From: JACVRW01 sp963803085
GTDB lineage: Bacteria > Actinomycetota > Thermoleophilia > Solirubrobacterales > Thermoleophilaceae
Length of the DNA: 64,000 nucleotides
Assembly: GCA_963803085.1 (NCBI GenBank)
Contig: CAWDLE010000029.1
Span: 1 to 64,000, forward strand
Direction: 5' to 3'
The notes under the pieces are model-generated. The model had not been told where the DNA came from. It was given only the letters and a program-made list of their open reading frames with translations, and ran no database searches. The position numbers were made by a program, and so were the translations under genes. This document shows positions 1 through 16,835 of the stretch, piece by piece. Every line of letters begins with the position of its first letter. Positions within the stretch are counted from its first letter, which is position 1.

Positions 1-456
1 CTCCGGGTCTATGAGGTACGGAAGGCTGCGGTAAAGGACATCGGGTTCGAGCGTCCCGCCCGAGTCGACCACCTGGGACATCGACAGGTCGCCGGAGGAC
101 ATCTGCCTGAGCTTCAGGGCCCGCCGGCGCTTGCCGCGTACGCGCAGCTTGCCGCGCATCATCAGGCCGAGCGGGCCGGCTGTGCCGGTCACGAGGTCGA
201 TCAGCGTGCGGGCGTCGGTCTGGAGGCGGAAGTCGCAGTCGTCCGGCGCCCGCGCCTCGTCCACACGGGCGCGGCCGCCCGAAACCGACACCCGGTAGCT
301 CCCCAGCTCGTCGATCTCGAGCTGGTAGACAAGGGTCCCGGAGATCTGCGCAGCCGCGGCCGGAAGCGTCATCAGGACCAGCCGCGCGGCGAGCTTTGGA
401 TCGTCGGCCGCGATCCGGTGGAGCGCGGCGCGCTGGCGATCGGCCTCGATGCTCAC
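1..456 (-). CDS. SCP2 sterol-binding-like domain protein (partial, C-terminus beyond window)
   Basis: The minus-strand frame is open from a GTG at 456 to the window edge, giving 152 codons without a stop. The GTG overlaps the TGA of the upstream hydrolase gene (GTGA), which fixes the start and implies translational coupling. The product is a small alpha/beta protein with a ...FRLQTDARTLIDLVTG... segment followed by GLMMRGKLRVRGKRR, the layout of SCP2/alkyl-sulfatase-C-like domains (a hydrophobic ligand pocket, with a GxxxxxLxxGKLxxxGD-like stretch). No signal peptide or membrane segment is visible, so it is probably cytosolic. The ligand is unknown; the family assignment rests on pattern only. 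Confidence 0.6.
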   Translation of the reverse strand, partial: MSIEADRQRAALHRIAADDPKLAARLVLMTLPAAAAQISGTLVYQLEIDELGSYRVSVSGGRARVDEARAPDDCDFRLQTDARTLIDLVTGTAGPLGLMMRGKLRVRGKRRRALKLRQMSSGDLSMSQVVDSGGTLEPDVLYRSLPYLIDPE

Positions 457-1103
457 TGCACCTTCTCCATGATCCGTACCTCCACGGAAGCCTCGTCGGC
501 GAACGTTCGTGCGTCCTCTTGTGTCCCCAGGTGCTCGCCCCAGTGCATCGGGACGGCCACGCGCGGCTGAATGCGCCGGGCCGCCTCGGCAGCCTCCTGG
601 GCGGTCATGACGTACACGCCACTCACCGGCAGCAGGGCCACGTCGACTCCCGTGACGCTGTCCATCTCAGGAATCACATCTGTGTCGCCCGAATGGTAAA
701 GCCGCTCGCCGCGGACATTGATGTCGTATCCCACCCATCCCGCATCGCGCGGATGAAACGGCTTCCCCTCGGCGTTGCGCTTCGAGGTGTTGTAGGCCGC
801 GACCGCGCTCACGTGCACGCCGCGCACGAGCTCGTCGTCGAGCATCTCTCCCGGCGCGATCCGGTGCACCTGGCCGCTCACGCGCTCCGCCACCGCGGCG
901 GGCCCCACCAGCCAGGTATCCCGATTGGACAGCCGCTCGACGTCCTGCGGCGAGAAATGGTCGTAGTGCCCGTGCGTGATCAGGATCAGATCGGCCTGCG
1001 GAGCCGTTTCCGGCACGCGGTAGGGGTCGATGTACACCACCGAGCGCCCGACGGCGATGCGAAAGCCGGAGTGGCCGAGCCAGTCGATGCTGTCGAGGAG
1101 CAC
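453..1103 (-). CDS. MBL-fold metallo-hydrolase (UlaG/UPF0173-like)
   Basis: 216 aa. The zinc-binding signature HGHYDH lies at about residues 44-49, preceded by the DPYRVP strand typical of the UlaG-like branch. Further metal ligands appear in HSGDTD (about 136-141) and near the C-terminus in PMHWGEH. Size and motif order match small metal-dependent hydrolases of the UPF0173/L-ascorbate-6-phosphate lactonase-like group. The substrate cannot be read from sequence. It lies downstream of the signalling genes on the same strand after a 21-bp gap and is coupled to the SCP2 gene by a GTGA overlap. Probably cytosolic. Confidence 0.85.
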   Translation of the reverse strand: MLLDSIDWLGHSGFRIAVGRSVVYIDPYRVPETAPQADLILITHGHYDHFSPQDVERLSNRDTWLVGPAAVAERVSGQVHRIAPGEMLDDELVRGVHVSAVAAYNTSKRNAEGKPFHPRDAGWVGYDINVRGERLYHSGDTDVIPEMDSVTGVDVALLPVSGVYVMTAQEAAEAARRIQPRVAVPMHWGEHLGTQEDARTFADEASVEVRIMEKVQ

Positions 1104-1124
1104 GTGGCAGAGAGTAGAACGGGC

Positions 1125-3524
1125 CTAGACCTCCGGCATGCGATCCGCCGCGAGGCTGCGCGCCATCTTCACCGCCGTCCCGTCCCCGTTCCCGTACGTC
1201 AGCTCCACGGAGTCCATCAGCGCCTCCATCAGGGGCAGGCCGTTGCCGCGGTAGGGCAGGTTGCCGTTGGGGCGGTCCACCCAGCCGCCCTTGTCGCGGA
1301 TCGTCAGGACCACCACTCGCTGGTCGAGCTTGGCGTCCACGCTGAGCTTGCCGTCGCCGAAGGAGTAGCCGTGCTCGATCGAGTTGGAGCAGGCTTCATG
1401 GCAGGCCATCTGCACCACCTCGACCACGTCGGTGCTGGCGCCGGCAGTGCGCAGCCAACGGCCCAGCTCGCGACGCATCATCCCGAGCTGGTTCGGGTCC
1501 GAGGGGAGCTCGAGATGAAGTGGGGCCGGCGCGGTCGGGAGCGCGCGGAGCGCCAGGATCGCGATGTCGTCGTTCGCCGGATGGATCGCGAGCATTGCGT
1601 CGCGGAGCCGATCGCAGAGCTCCTCCGGATGGCAGGTGTCCTGCGAGGCGGCAAGCCGCAGGGCGTCCAGGCCCTGGTCGATCGAGACACCACGCTCCTC
1701 CACCAGCCCGTCGGTGTAGAGGACGATCGTGGAGCCCGGGGCGAGCTCGGCCGACAGCTCCACGTGGCCGTCGTTGTCGAACACGCCGAGTGGCGGGTTC
1801 GGCGCGCTCGCGAGGTACTTCGCCTCGCCGTCGGGGCCGATTGCGAGCGGGGGCACGTGCCCGGCGCTGGCGAAGTGGATGCTGCCGTTGTCGGGCTCCA
1901 CGACCAGGTACAGCAGCGTCGCCATCTGACCGCCGTCGAGGCTGCGCACCAGGCGGTCGAGGCGGTCGAGCACGCCGGCGGGCGAATGCCCCTCGAGCGC
2001 GTAGGCGCGCGTGGCGTGGCGCAGCTGGCCCATCAGCGAAGCCGCCCCAATGCCATGGCCGACCACGTCGCCCATCGCCACGCCCACCCTGCCGCCATCG
2101 AGCAGGATGGCGTCGTACCAGTCTCCGCCCACGTCGGCACCACCGGGCATGTAGCGGGCGGCAATCTGGATGCCGTCGACCTCCGGCAGCCGGTCGGGGA
2201 GCAGGCTGCGCTGGAGCAGCTCGACGTTCGACACCTCGCGCTCGTATGCACGCGCGTGCTCGATGGCGAGCCCGGCGCGGTCCGCCATCAGGATCAGCAG
2301 GCTCTCCTCCTCGAGCGTGAATGGCCGCGGCGAGCGCATGGCCACCTCGACCACGCCTGCAAGCCTGCCCTTCACCACAAGCGGCGAGGCCATCAGCGAG
2401 CCCACTCCCGCGGCGGCCATCATCGGGTCGAGTCCACCGCCCTCCGGAAGCTCCTGGAGCGTCACGGGCCGGCTCGCCAGCACCACCTGCGCGAGCGCGT
2501 CGCCGATTTCCACAGGCGTGCCGGGCTCCACGTCATCGAGTCCAGCCGCCGCACCCACGGCGTAGACCTGATCGTCCTCGTGGTCCTGAAGCAGGATGCG
2601 CACGATGTCGGCGGCGAACACCTCCGAGAGCCGCTCCACGAGCACGTCGAGCAGGTCGCGCAGCTCGAGGTGCTCGAGCGCCGCCTCCGTCACCTGCTGG
2701 AGCTTCCCGATCGTCATCGCGACGGCCTCGGCCTCAGCCCGTGCGGCGTGCTCCGCCTCCGCCCGGCGCTGCTCGGTCACGTCCACGAGCTGCCAGATGT
2801 AGCCCTGCGGGCGGTCGTGGCCGTCGGCGGTGAGCGAGACACTCACGAGCGCGTGCACCACGTCGCCGTTCTGGCGCATGAAGCGCTTCTCGGACTGGGC
2901 GAAGAGCGGGCGGTCTCGGAGCAGGCGCCGCACAGCGTCGCGCTCCTGCTCGCGGTCCGCGGGGTGCGCGAGCTCCCAGAGCGGTTGATCCAGGAGCTGC
3001 GTCTGCGTGCGCCCGAGCAGCTCGCAGAGCGCGTCGTTCACCTCGAGCCAGTTGCCATCGATCGTGCTGAGCCCCATCCCGATCGGCGCACCCTCGAACG
3101 CCGCGCGGAAGCGCTCCTCGGAGGCGCGCAGCTCGGCGTTCTTCTGCTGTAACTCGAGCAGCATCGCGACCTTCGAGCGCAGCACGTCCGCGTCCACGGG
3201 CTTGAGGATGTAGTCCACGGCGCCGGCCGAGTACCCGCGGGTGATCTGCTCGGCGTCGGCGTCGCCCGCAGTCAGGAAGATCACGGCGGTGTCCTCGTGG
3301 CGGTCGCGGCGCTTGATCAGCTCGACGGTCTCGAAGCCGTCCAGGCCGGGCATGCGCACGTCCATCACGATCACGGCGAAGTCGTCGTTCAACAGGCGCT
3401 TTAGCGCGTCCTCGCCCGAGGTGGCGGTGATCACCTCGCGGCCGAGCGGCTCCAGCACGGTCCGGAGCGCGACGAGGCTCTCCGCCTGGTCGTCGACGAC
3501 GAGGATCGCGCCCGGGTCGCTCAT
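1125..3524 (-). CDS. Response regulator-PAS-GAF-PP2C (SpoIIE/RsbU-like) phosphatase with C-terminal anti-sigma kinase domain
   Basis: 799 aa. Domain order: receiver (about 1-125; phospho-acceptor in VIVMDVRMPGLDG), PAS (about 135-255), GAF (about 275-425), PP2C/SpoIIE phosphatase (about 440-650; metal motifs GGDWYDA and GDVVGHG), then an RsbW-like HATPase (about 660-790; HEACSNSIEHGY and RGNGLPLM). One protein therefore combines the phosphatase and kinase activities that usually oppose each other in partner-switching control of an anti-sigma antagonist. A STAS protein at 47603-47959 is a possible but unlinked client. The ATG overlaps the stop of cheR by 4 bp, so its receiver is a plausible target of the adjacent hybrid kinase (inference). 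Confidence 0.92.
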   Translation of the reverse strand: MSDPGAILVVDDQAESLVALRTVLEPLGREVITATSGEDALKRLLNDDFAVIVMDVRMPGLDGFETVELIKRRDRHEDTAVIFLTAGDADAEQITRGYSAGAVDYILKPVDADVLRSKVAMLLELQQKNAELRASEERFRAAFEGAPIGMGLSTIDGNWLEVNDALCELLGRTQTQLLDQPLWELAHPADREQERDAVRRLLRDRPLFAQSEKRFMRQNGDVVHALVSVSLTADGHDRPQGYIWQLVDVTEQRRAEAEHAARAEAEAVAMTIGKLQQVTEAALEHLELRDLLDVLVERLSEVFAADIVRILLQDHEDDQVYAVGAAAGLDDVEPGTPVEIGDALAQVVLASRPVTLQELPEGGGLDPMMAAAGVGSLMASPLVVKGRLAGVVEVAMRSPRPFTLEEESLLILMADRAGLAIEHARAYEREVSNVELLQRSLLPDRLPEVDGIQIAARYMPGGADVGGDWYDAILLDGGRVGVAMGDVVGHGIGAASLMGQLRHATRAYALEGHSPAGVLDRLDRLVRSLDGGQMATLLYLVVEPDNGSIHFASAGHVPPLAIGPDGEAKYLASAPNPPLGVFDNDGHVELSAELAPGSTIVLYTDGLVEERGVSIDQGLDALRLAASQDTCHPEELCDRLRDAMLAIHPANDDIAILALRALPTAPAPLHLELPSDPNQLGMMRRELGRWLRTAGASTDVVEVVQMACHEACSNSIEHGYSFGDGKLSVDAKLDQRVVVLTIRDKGGWVDRPNGNLPYRGNGLPLMEALMDSVELTYGNGDGTAVKMARSLAADRMPEV

Positions 3525-4350
3525 TCCGGCCGCTTCCGGAAGAGGTTCTGGCCTTCCACAACCGTTCCGAAGCGGGCAGCCTGCCTCGTGCCCGCGAGCG
3601 ACTCCTGGCGACCCAGCCCGAGCATCCCAAGCCCGTGGAGGCTGTCGTCGAAGAGGTCGAGAGCGCGCTTCTGAAGCTCTTTGCCGAAGTAGATCAGCAC
3701 GTTACGGCATACGATCAGATCGAACTCGTTAAACGGCCCGTCCGTAGCAAGATTGTGCCGTGCGAAGACAAATCGTGCGCCGAGTCCAGGATCGAAGCGC
3801 GCGAGGTCGCCGTCAACGCGGTAGTAGGTCGAGAACTCGCGCTCGCCCCCGGACTCGATGTAGGCGGCGGTGTACTCCTGCATCTTCGCGAGCGGGAAGA
3901 CTCCGTGGCTCGCCCGCTCGAGCGACTCCTCGCTCAGATCCGTCGCGTAGATGCGCGCCCGCTCGAGTAGGCCCGCCTCTTGCAGCAGGATCGCGAGCGA
4001 CCAGGGCTCCTCGCCGCGCGCACAGCCGGGGTTCCATATGCGCACGTACGGATAGGTCCGTAGTCGTGGCAGCACCACGTTGCGGAGGGCGGCGAAGAAC
4101 TCCGGGTCGCGGAACATCGAGCTGACGCTGATCGTCAGGTCGTCGAGCAGCCGCGCCATCACGTGCGGGTCGCGCAGGATGCGGCCCTGGAGCTGCGACA
4201 GAGTCACCACGCTCTCGTTGTGCGCGCGATGCCGCAGCCTGCGGTCGAGCGACGACCGGGCATAGCCGCGGAAGTCGTACCCGTAGCGCTTGTGGATCGC
4301 CTCCAGCAGGAGGCCGGTCTCGATTTCGTCGAGCTCGGCCGTCGCGCCTG

Positions 4351-4354
<4 letters not shown>
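3521..4354 (-). CDS. cheR: CheR-type protein-glutamate O-methyltransferase
   Basis: 277 aa. The N-terminal helical CheR domain (YDFRGYARSSLDRRLRHR) is followed by a SAM-binding Rossmann domain with WNPGCARGEEPWSLA (the family usually reads GCSTGEEPYS). The hallmark FDLIVCRNVLIYF and the C-terminal LGMLGLGRQESL are present. It should transfer methyl groups to glutamates of a sensory protein, yet no chemoreceptor or CheB lies in the window. It is embedded by 4-bp overlaps between the hybrid kinase and the phosphatase-regulator. Its substrate is probably the poly-HAMP kinase, which resembles a soluble receptor (inference). Confidence 0.92.
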
Positions 4355-9885
<5,531 letters not shown>

Positions 9886-10037
9886 CGTTCCTCCTGGGAC
9901 CAGTCGTTCAGCGAGAAGGTCCGGGGGCCAGTCCAGACCAGGATTTTCGGCGTTGCAAGTGAACCACCGCGACTCCCTGAGCGCAAGCAATGCAAACGGA
10001 TGAACGACGGGCAATAGCGGGGGCTTCCGTCAGTTTT

Positions 10038-10052
10038 CCGCGTATATCGCGG
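10038..10052. promoter_or_regulatory. Possible operator: inverted repeat CCGCG-TATAT-CGCGG
   Basis: A 5-bp perfect inverted repeat with a 5-nt AT centre lies in the divergent space between the hybrid kinase and the enoyl-CoA hydratase, about 50 bp before the hydratase ATG. The TATAT could also be part of a -10 element. No cognate regulator is adjacent, and short palindromes are frequent at this GC content. Confidence 0.25.
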
Positions 10053-10100
10053 GTAGTGACGAAGCACCCCCCTTCACCGCTGCCGTTTAGGCTCCGCGCC

Positions 10101-10895
10101 ATGACTTACGAGCATGTGACCTGGGAGCAGGACGGAGGCGTGGGGCGCGTCACGCTCAACCGGCCCGATTCCCTCAATGCCTGGACCGAGGACTTCGGTA
10201 TCGAGCTGAAGCAGGTGATCACCGGCGACGCCGCAGACGAGAGCGTGCGCGCCGTGCTGATCACGGGCGCCGGCCGCGGCTTCTCGTCGGGCGCCGACCT
10301 CAAGGCCGGCTTCCACCCCGATCCGGACGACGGCATGCCCGACATCCGCAAGGAGCTCCACGAGGTCTACCACCCGATCATCGCCGGGGTGCGCCGCCTC
10401 GACAAGCCGGTGGTGGCGGCCGTGAACGGTCCGGCCGTGGGCATCGGGGCGTCGCTCGCGTTCGCGTGCGACCTGGTTCTGGCGGCGGAATCCGCGTACT
10501 TCGGCCTCGCGTTCGTGAACATCGGCCTGATGCCGGACGGCGGCTCGACCCTGTTCGTGCCGACGGCCGTGGGCAAGGCGCGCGCCTTCCAGATGGCGCT
10601 GCTGGGCGAGCGCGTGCCCGCGGAGCGGGCGCTCGAGTGGGGGCTCGTGAACTACGTGCATCCCGACGATCGCCTGATGGACGAGGCGAATGACCTCGTG
10701 ACCAAGCTGGCCGGCGGCCCGACCCGCTCGTACGCGGGCTCGAAGCAGGCGCTCAACCGCATGCTCTACCCGGACCTCGACGGGCAGCTCGACCTCGAGG
10801 CCGAGCTCCAGCACGCCCTCGCGCGCACGCGCGACTTCCAGGAGGGCGTGACGGCGTTCGTGGAGAAGCGCGAGCCAGCGTTCGAGGGCGCGTAG
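10101..10895 (+). CDS. Enoyl-CoA hydratase/isomerase family protein (crotonase fold)
   Basis: 264 aa from the ATG at 10101; the frame extends upstream to 9990, but that part does not look coding. Crotonase features: RVTLNRPDSLNAW, the oxyanion-hole segments GRGFSSGADLKAG and AVNGPAVGIGASLAFACDLVLAAESA, then FGLAFVNIGLMPDGGSTLFVPTAVG. The acidic residue of GLMPDGG aligns with a catalytic position of PaaG/ECH-type isomerase-hydratases. It should act on an acyl-CoA thioester in fatty-acid or aromatic catabolism, in the cytosol. The exact substrate cannot be assigned. It is followed after 2 bp by a small membrane-protein gene. Confidence 0.9.
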   Translation: MTYEHVTWEQDGGVGRVTLNRPDSLNAWTEDFGIELKQVITGDAADESVRAVLITGAGRGFSSGADLKAGFHPDPDDGMPDIRKELHEVYHPIIAGVRRLDKPVVAAVNGPAVGIGASLAFACDLVLAAESAYFGLAFVNIGLMPDGGSTLFVPTAVGKARAFQMALLGERVPAERALEWGLVNYVHPDDRLMDEANDLVTKLAGGPTRSYAGSKQALNRMLYPDLDGQLDLEAELQHALARTRDFQEGVTAFVEKREPAFEGA

Positions 10896-10897
10896 CC

Positions 10898-11167
10898 GTG
10901 GCGCGCGGCGCAAGCGCGGTCGGAGCTCGGGCCACCGGGGCGCAGGCCACCGGAGCCCACGCTGGGGTGGCCCGGGCGCTCGGTGCCCTCGCCGTTGGCG
11001 CCGCGGCGTTCGGCGCCGTCGCGATCGGCCGGCTCGCGATCCGGCGTGCCGTGATCAAGCAGCTCCGCATCGAGGAGCTCGACGTGGGCCGCCTGAGGGT
11101 GCGCGAGCTCGAGCTGGAGCCGGGCGCCTCGCCCGCGGGCGGGGCCCCGCTCGGCCCACCCGACTGA
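10898..11167 (+). CDS. Small alanine-rich membrane-associated hypothetical protein
   Basis: 89 aa from GTG at 10898, two bases after the hydratase stop. The N-terminal half is an Ala/Gly-rich hydrophobic helix (about 25-50). It is followed by an amphipathic stretch in which IxxLxI/VxxL steps repeat (IGRLAIRR, IKQLRIEELDVGRLRVRELEL), suggesting a short beta-helix or coiled segment, then a Pro/Gly tail. No enzyme motif. I do not recognise a named family; it may be a membrane-anchored adaptor co-expressed with the hydratase. Confidence 0.55.
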   Translation: MARGASAVGARATGAQATGAHAGVARALGALAVGAAAFGAVAIGRLAIRRAVIKQLRIEELDVGRLRVRELELEPGASPAGGAPLGPPD

Positions 11168-11231
11168 GCCGCTCGGGGCAAGTGGCACGAAGTGGAGCCC
11201 TTGTCGGGAGCGGAGATATGATGCCGCGGCC

Positions 11232-12091
11232 TTGCCGACCGGCATGCCCAGACGCCTGCTGCTAGCCGCCTTTTCTGCGGCCGCCATCGCGATCCTGATC
11301 GCGGCGCCGGCGGCATTCGCGGACGCGTTCACGCCCGAGTCGGGCGGCTCGCAGAACGCGGACGACATCGACACGCTCTACAAGATCACGCTCTACATAG
11401 GGATCGTGATCTTCCTGCTCGTCTGGGGCACGCTGATCTGGTCGCTCGTGAAGTACCGCGCCAAGCGGGGCGGCAAGGCCGACCAGATCCGCGGCAACAC
11501 GCCGCTCGAGGTCGGCTGGACGATCGGGGCCGCATCGATCCTCGTGGTCCTCACCGTCGTGACCTTCCTCTATCTCGACGACATCGAGAGCCCGCCCGCC
11601 TCGGGCCCGAACGGGCTGCAAGCGGCACAGGCTCAGTTCGCCTCGGTCGACCAGCCGGACCCGCCCACGGACGGCGGGCCGATCCTGCGCATCCACGTGA
11701 ACGGGCAGCAATACATCTGGCGCTACGACTATCCCGGCGCACGCCAGCTGTATTCCTTCGAGGAGATGGTCGTGCCCACGAACACGACCGTCGTGCTCAA
11801 GATCGAGGCCTCCGACGTGATCCACTCGTGGTGGATCCCGAAGTTCGGTCCCAAGGCCGACGCCGTGCCGGGCTACGTGAACGAGAGCTGGTTCAAGGTC
11901 CCGAACGAGGGCGTGTACCGCGGCCAGTGCGCGGAGCTCTGCGGCTCAGGCCATGCGGACATGCGTGCGCAGGTGACGGCCGTGTCGCCTGAGGCCTTCA
12001 AGACGTGGGCGGAGAACAAGCGGGACCAGATCGAGCAGGCCGGCGAGGCGTTGGCTGAGCAACGCAAGCAGCGAGAGGGCCAGGGGAACTA

Positions 12092-12092
<1 letters not shown>
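11232..12092 (+). CDS. ctaC: Cytochrome c oxidase subunit II (oxidase 1)
   Basis: 286 aa from TTG at 11232; ATG at 11244 is an equally possible start and leaves a cleaner signal peptide ending near AFADA. Two transmembrane helices follow (about 45-70 and 90-115), then the cupredoxin domain. The CuA ligands are visible: His in VIHSWWIP, and Cys-Cys-His-Met in CAELCGSGHADM. No C-terminal cytochrome c domain, unlike the second copy at 39546. It overlaps ctaD by one base. It takes electrons from cytochrome c on the outer face of the membrane and passes them to subunit I. Confidence 0.95.
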
Positions 12093-13797
<1,705 letters not shown>

Positions 13798-13798
<1 letters not shown>

Positions 13799-14733
13799 TG
13801 CGCCGGCTCGTACTCGCCACCGCGATCGCCACCTTCGTCCTCATCATCGTGGGCGGCGTGGTCAGGGTGTCCGACTCCGGCCTCGGCTGCGGGCCGGCCG
13901 GCTCGGGCTTCCACGGCTGGCCGTTCTGCAACGGCGACGTGGTGCCGGGGATGGATCTCAACACGATCGTCGAGTACACGCACCGGGCCCTGGCGATCGT
14001 GGTCGGCTTCATGATCGTCGCGATCTTCATCCAGGCGTGGCGGCGGCACCGCGAGTTCATGGCGCCCGCCGTGGCGCTGCTGGTGCTCGTGATCGCGCAG
14101 GGCGCGCTCGGCGGCGCGACGGTCGAGGAGAACCTCGAGGAGGTCTACGTCGCGGCCCACCTCGGCCTGGCGATGCTGCTGCTGGGCATGCTCCTCTACC
14201 TCTGGAGGGCGGTGAACGGAGCGCCTCAGGTGTCGGGCGGGCGCGGACTGCGCGTGCTCTCGGTCGCCGCGAGCGTGGCGGTGCTTTGCACGATCGTGGC
14301 CGGCGGATACATGGCGGGCACGCAGAACTACGGCCGGGCGGACTACCAGCTCGGCGACGGCGCCCATCACGCCTGCGGCAAGGAGTTCCCCACCTGCAAT
14401 GGTGAGTTCATGCCGTTCGGCAAGGCCGAGCTCGTGGACATCCACCTCACCCACCGGGCCTTCATGTATCTCGCTTCCCTGCTCGTGATCGCGCTGGTGG
14501 CCACGGCGATCCGGCGGGGTGTGCTCACGCGCTACGCCTGGGCTCTGGCCGGCCTGCTCTTCGTGCAGGTGCTCGTCGGCGCGCTCAACGTGTGGCTCGA
14601 CGAGTATGAGCTCCTGATCCTGCTGCACCTCGCCCTCGGCACTCTCCTCTGGGCCACCACGCTCGGAATGACGCTCGCGCTGGCACCCGCGCGCGAGCGC
14701 TCGCCGCGACGTGCGGAGCCGGTGGCGGCCTGA
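13798..14733 (+). CDS. ctaA: Heme A synthase (COX15/CtaA family)
   Basis: 311 aa, eight predicted membrane helices in two similar halves. Each half carries the family histidine pattern (EYTHRALAI in the first and HLTHRAFMYL in the second) and a WPFCNG / FPTCNGEF cysteine segment in the outer loops. It oxidises the C8 methyl of heme O to give heme A. The order ctaD-ctaA-ctaB with one-base overlaps places heme supply under the same transcript as the oxidase. Confidence 0.93.
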
Positions 14734-15614
14734 TGGAGGCGGTAGTCACACGCGCCGCCTGGCGCACCGCGGTCTCGGACTACTTCGAGATGACCAAGCC
14801 GAAGGTGCAGTCGCTGCTGCTCTTCACCACGGTCACGACGATGTACGTGGCGGGCAACCCCTCGCTCGGGCTCGTGGCGCTCACCTGCCTTGGCGGCGCG
14901 CTCTCGGCCGGCGGCGCCGGGGCGATCAACCACGTGATCGACCGCGACATCGACCGCAAGATGAAGCGCACCGCGAACCGCCCGGTTGCCAGCGGACGGG
15001 TGTCGCCGGCGGCAGGGATGGCCTTTGGCGTGATCCTCGGGGTGGCCGCGTTCGTGCTGCTCACGACGACCGTCAACCTGCTCGCGGCAGCGCTGTCGCT
15101 CTCTGGCCTCCTCGGCTACGTGTTCGTGTACACGCTCTGGCTGAAGCGCTCCACGCCGCAGAACATCGTGATCGGAGGCGCCGCGGGAGCCGTGCCGCCA
15201 CTGGTGGCCTGGGCCGCCGTGACCGGCGGGCTGACCGGAACGCCGCTGTACCTGTTCGCGATCATCTTCTTCTGGACACCGCCGCACTTCTGGGCGCTCT
15301 CGCTTCTTATGAAGGACGAGTACGCCCGGGCCGGCGTCCCGATGCTGCCCGTGGTCCGCGGCGAGCGCGAGACGCGCCGCCAGATCCTGCTCTACACAGT
15401 GCTGCTCTACGCGGTGAGCCAGCTGCCGTTCTGCGCCGGCGCGTTCGGCGTGACCTACCTCGTCGCGTCCGTGCTGCTCGGCGCCGTATTCATCTACGGC
15501 TCGTGGCGCCTGATGCGCCACCCGGACCGCCGCAGCGCCCTGCGCCTCTACCTGTATTCGCTGGGCTACCTCGCGGCGCTGTTCGCGGCGATGGTGGCCG
15601 ACGTTCGTCTCTGA
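14733..15614 (+). CDS. ctaB: Protoheme IX farnesyltransferase (heme O synthase)
   Basis: 293 aa UbiA-family membrane prenyltransferase. The first Asp-rich motif reads NHVIDRDIDRKMKRTANRP and the second region has the YTLWLKRSTPQN segment typical of CtaB. Nine helices are likely. It attaches a farnesyl group to protoheme to make heme O, the substrate of CtaA. It overlaps ctaA by one base and ends the oxidase-1 cluster. The second oxidase operon lacks ctaA/ctaB, so this pair presumably serves both oxidases if both use heme A (inference). Confidence 0.95.
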   Translation: MEAVVTRAAWRTAVSDYFEMTKPKVQSLLLFTTVTTMYVAGNPSLGLVALTCLGGALSAGGAGAINHVIDRDIDRKMKRTANRPVASGRVSPAAGMAFGVILGVAAFVLLTTTVNLLAAALSLSGLLGYVFVYTLWLKRSTPQNIVIGGAAGAVPPLVAWAAVTGGLTGTPLYLFAIIFFWTPPHFWALSLLMKDEYARAGVPMLPVVRGERETRRQILLYTVLLYAVSQLPFCAGAFGVTYLVASVLLGAVFIYGSWRLMRHPDRRSALRLYLYSLGYLAALFAAMVADVRL

Positions 15615-15618
15615 GCCA

Positions 15619-16722
15619 TCAGCGCTGGCGGCGAACGTGCTCGCAGCCCCGTACGCGGTCCATGCTGTCCACGCGGGCCCTGTCACGCCCGCGACCGCAG
15701 TTGACCCGGTCGCGCCTGCCGTTGACGGCGTTGAGACGGTCGTTGCCCAAGCCACCACGCAGCCTGTTGCGTCCGGCACCGCCGCGCAGCCGATCCCTGC
15801 CCGGCCCTCCGACCAGCAGGTCATTTCCGGCGTTCCCGAAGAGCCGATCGTTGCCCGGAACCGCGCCGTCCGCGTCGTCGCCGAGCAGGCGGTCGTCGCC
15901 CGCGGCGCCGGACAGGCGGTCGGATCCCACGCCTCCGAAAAGGCAGTCGTCGTTCGCCTTGCCGTTGAGGACATCGTCCCCCTGCAGGCCGAAGAGGTTG
16001 TCGCCAAGCGCCGTGCCGTCGATGCGGTCGTCGTCCGGGGTGCCGAGCCTGTCCATCGCACAGGCGCCCTTATCAAGCGTGCCCGTCTCGACGGGTCCGA
16101 GCAGAGCACCGGCCGTTGGCGATGCACCGGACGTGGGCTCGGGCGGAGGAGGCGGCGCGCCGCCACGATCGACCATTTCGCAATCAGAGGCCACCAGGTC
16201 GGCGCCGTCTGCTCGGACGGTGTCGTTTCCCGTTCCGCAGGTCACGATGTCGCTTCTGTCACCCCGGACGTCGATGAAGTCATCGCCGGCGCGGCCGCTG
16301 AGGCTGTCGACTCCCTGATTGCCCCGAAGCGTGTCGTTCGCGAAGCCGCCCTCGAGCGAGTCGTTTCCGTCGCCACCGGAGAGCGTCGAGGGCGTGGAGG
16401 TGTTGTTCGTGAGGCTGTCCGCCCCGTCGTCGCCGCTCACGGTGAGTCCGATGATCCCGGTGGCTGCACACGTAGCCGTATTGCCCGACGCGCTGCAGCC
16501 GGGGCCGGCGTCGACCGTGGCGCCCGAGTCCGTCAATACGTGGTCCGTTCCCGACAGTGACACGGCGAGGTTGTTCACCTCGCCCGGCACAGCGACATAG
16601 AAGACGCGCTTGATCGAGATGCTCGCGGTTGCGCCGAGCGCAGGCGCCGGAAGGACGGCGAGCACGCACACGGCCGCGATTCCAACTGATCCCGTCATGG
16701 CCCTTCGAGTTCGAGCTCTCAT
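15619..16722 (-). CDS. Secreted RTX-like calcium-binding repeat protein
   Basis: 367 aa. A signal peptide (about 1-30, ending PALGATA) precedes a short beta domain and then two blocks of GGxGxDxL nonapeptide-type repeats (GGDGNDSLEGG, GGVGSDRLSG, GNAGNDLLVGG, GGLGNDRL). The blocks are separated by a Pro/Ser linker near residue 190. Such repeats form Ca-binding parallel beta-rolls. Paired cysteines (VTCGTGND...DCEMVDR and VNCGRGRD...GCEHVRR) close each block, a pattern frequent in Thermoleophilia secretomes. There is no catalytic domain and no type I secretion gene nearby, so it is likely Sec-exported. It converges with ctaB, with only 4 bp between the stops. Confidence 0.8.
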   Translation of the reverse strand: MRARTRRAMTGSVGIAAVCVLAVLPAPALGATASISIKRVFYVAVPGEVNNLAVSLSGTDHVLTDSGATVDAGPGCSASGNTATCAATGIIGLTVSGDDGADSLTNNTSTPSTLSGGDGNDSLEGGFANDTLRGNQGVDSLSGRAGDDFIDVRGDRSDIVTCGTGNDTVRADGADLVASDCEMVDRGGAPPPPPEPTSGASPTAGALLGPVETGTLDKGACAMDRLGTPDDDRIDGTALGDNLFGLQGDDVLNGKANDDCLFGGVGSDRLSGAAGDDRLLGDDADGAVPGNDRLFGNAGNDLLVGGPGRDRLRGGAGRNRLRGGLGNDRLNAVNGRRDRVNCGRGRDRARVDSMDRVRGCEHVRRQR

Positions 16723-16835
16723 GGGCTCGAATCTAGGCGCGCGCGGGCCCTACAGGGGCCAGAGAACGCCCCTCCAAGGGGGAAAGATCACCCATTGGTG
16801 TGAGGACCGACCGGCCCGGCCACTAGCTTGCGGCC

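Noticed and set aside
396..3152. 918-codon plus-strand open frame opposite the phosphatase-regulator
   Set aside because: His/Arg-rich translation with no domain; it is the antisense shadow of a clear multidomain gene in a high-GC genome.
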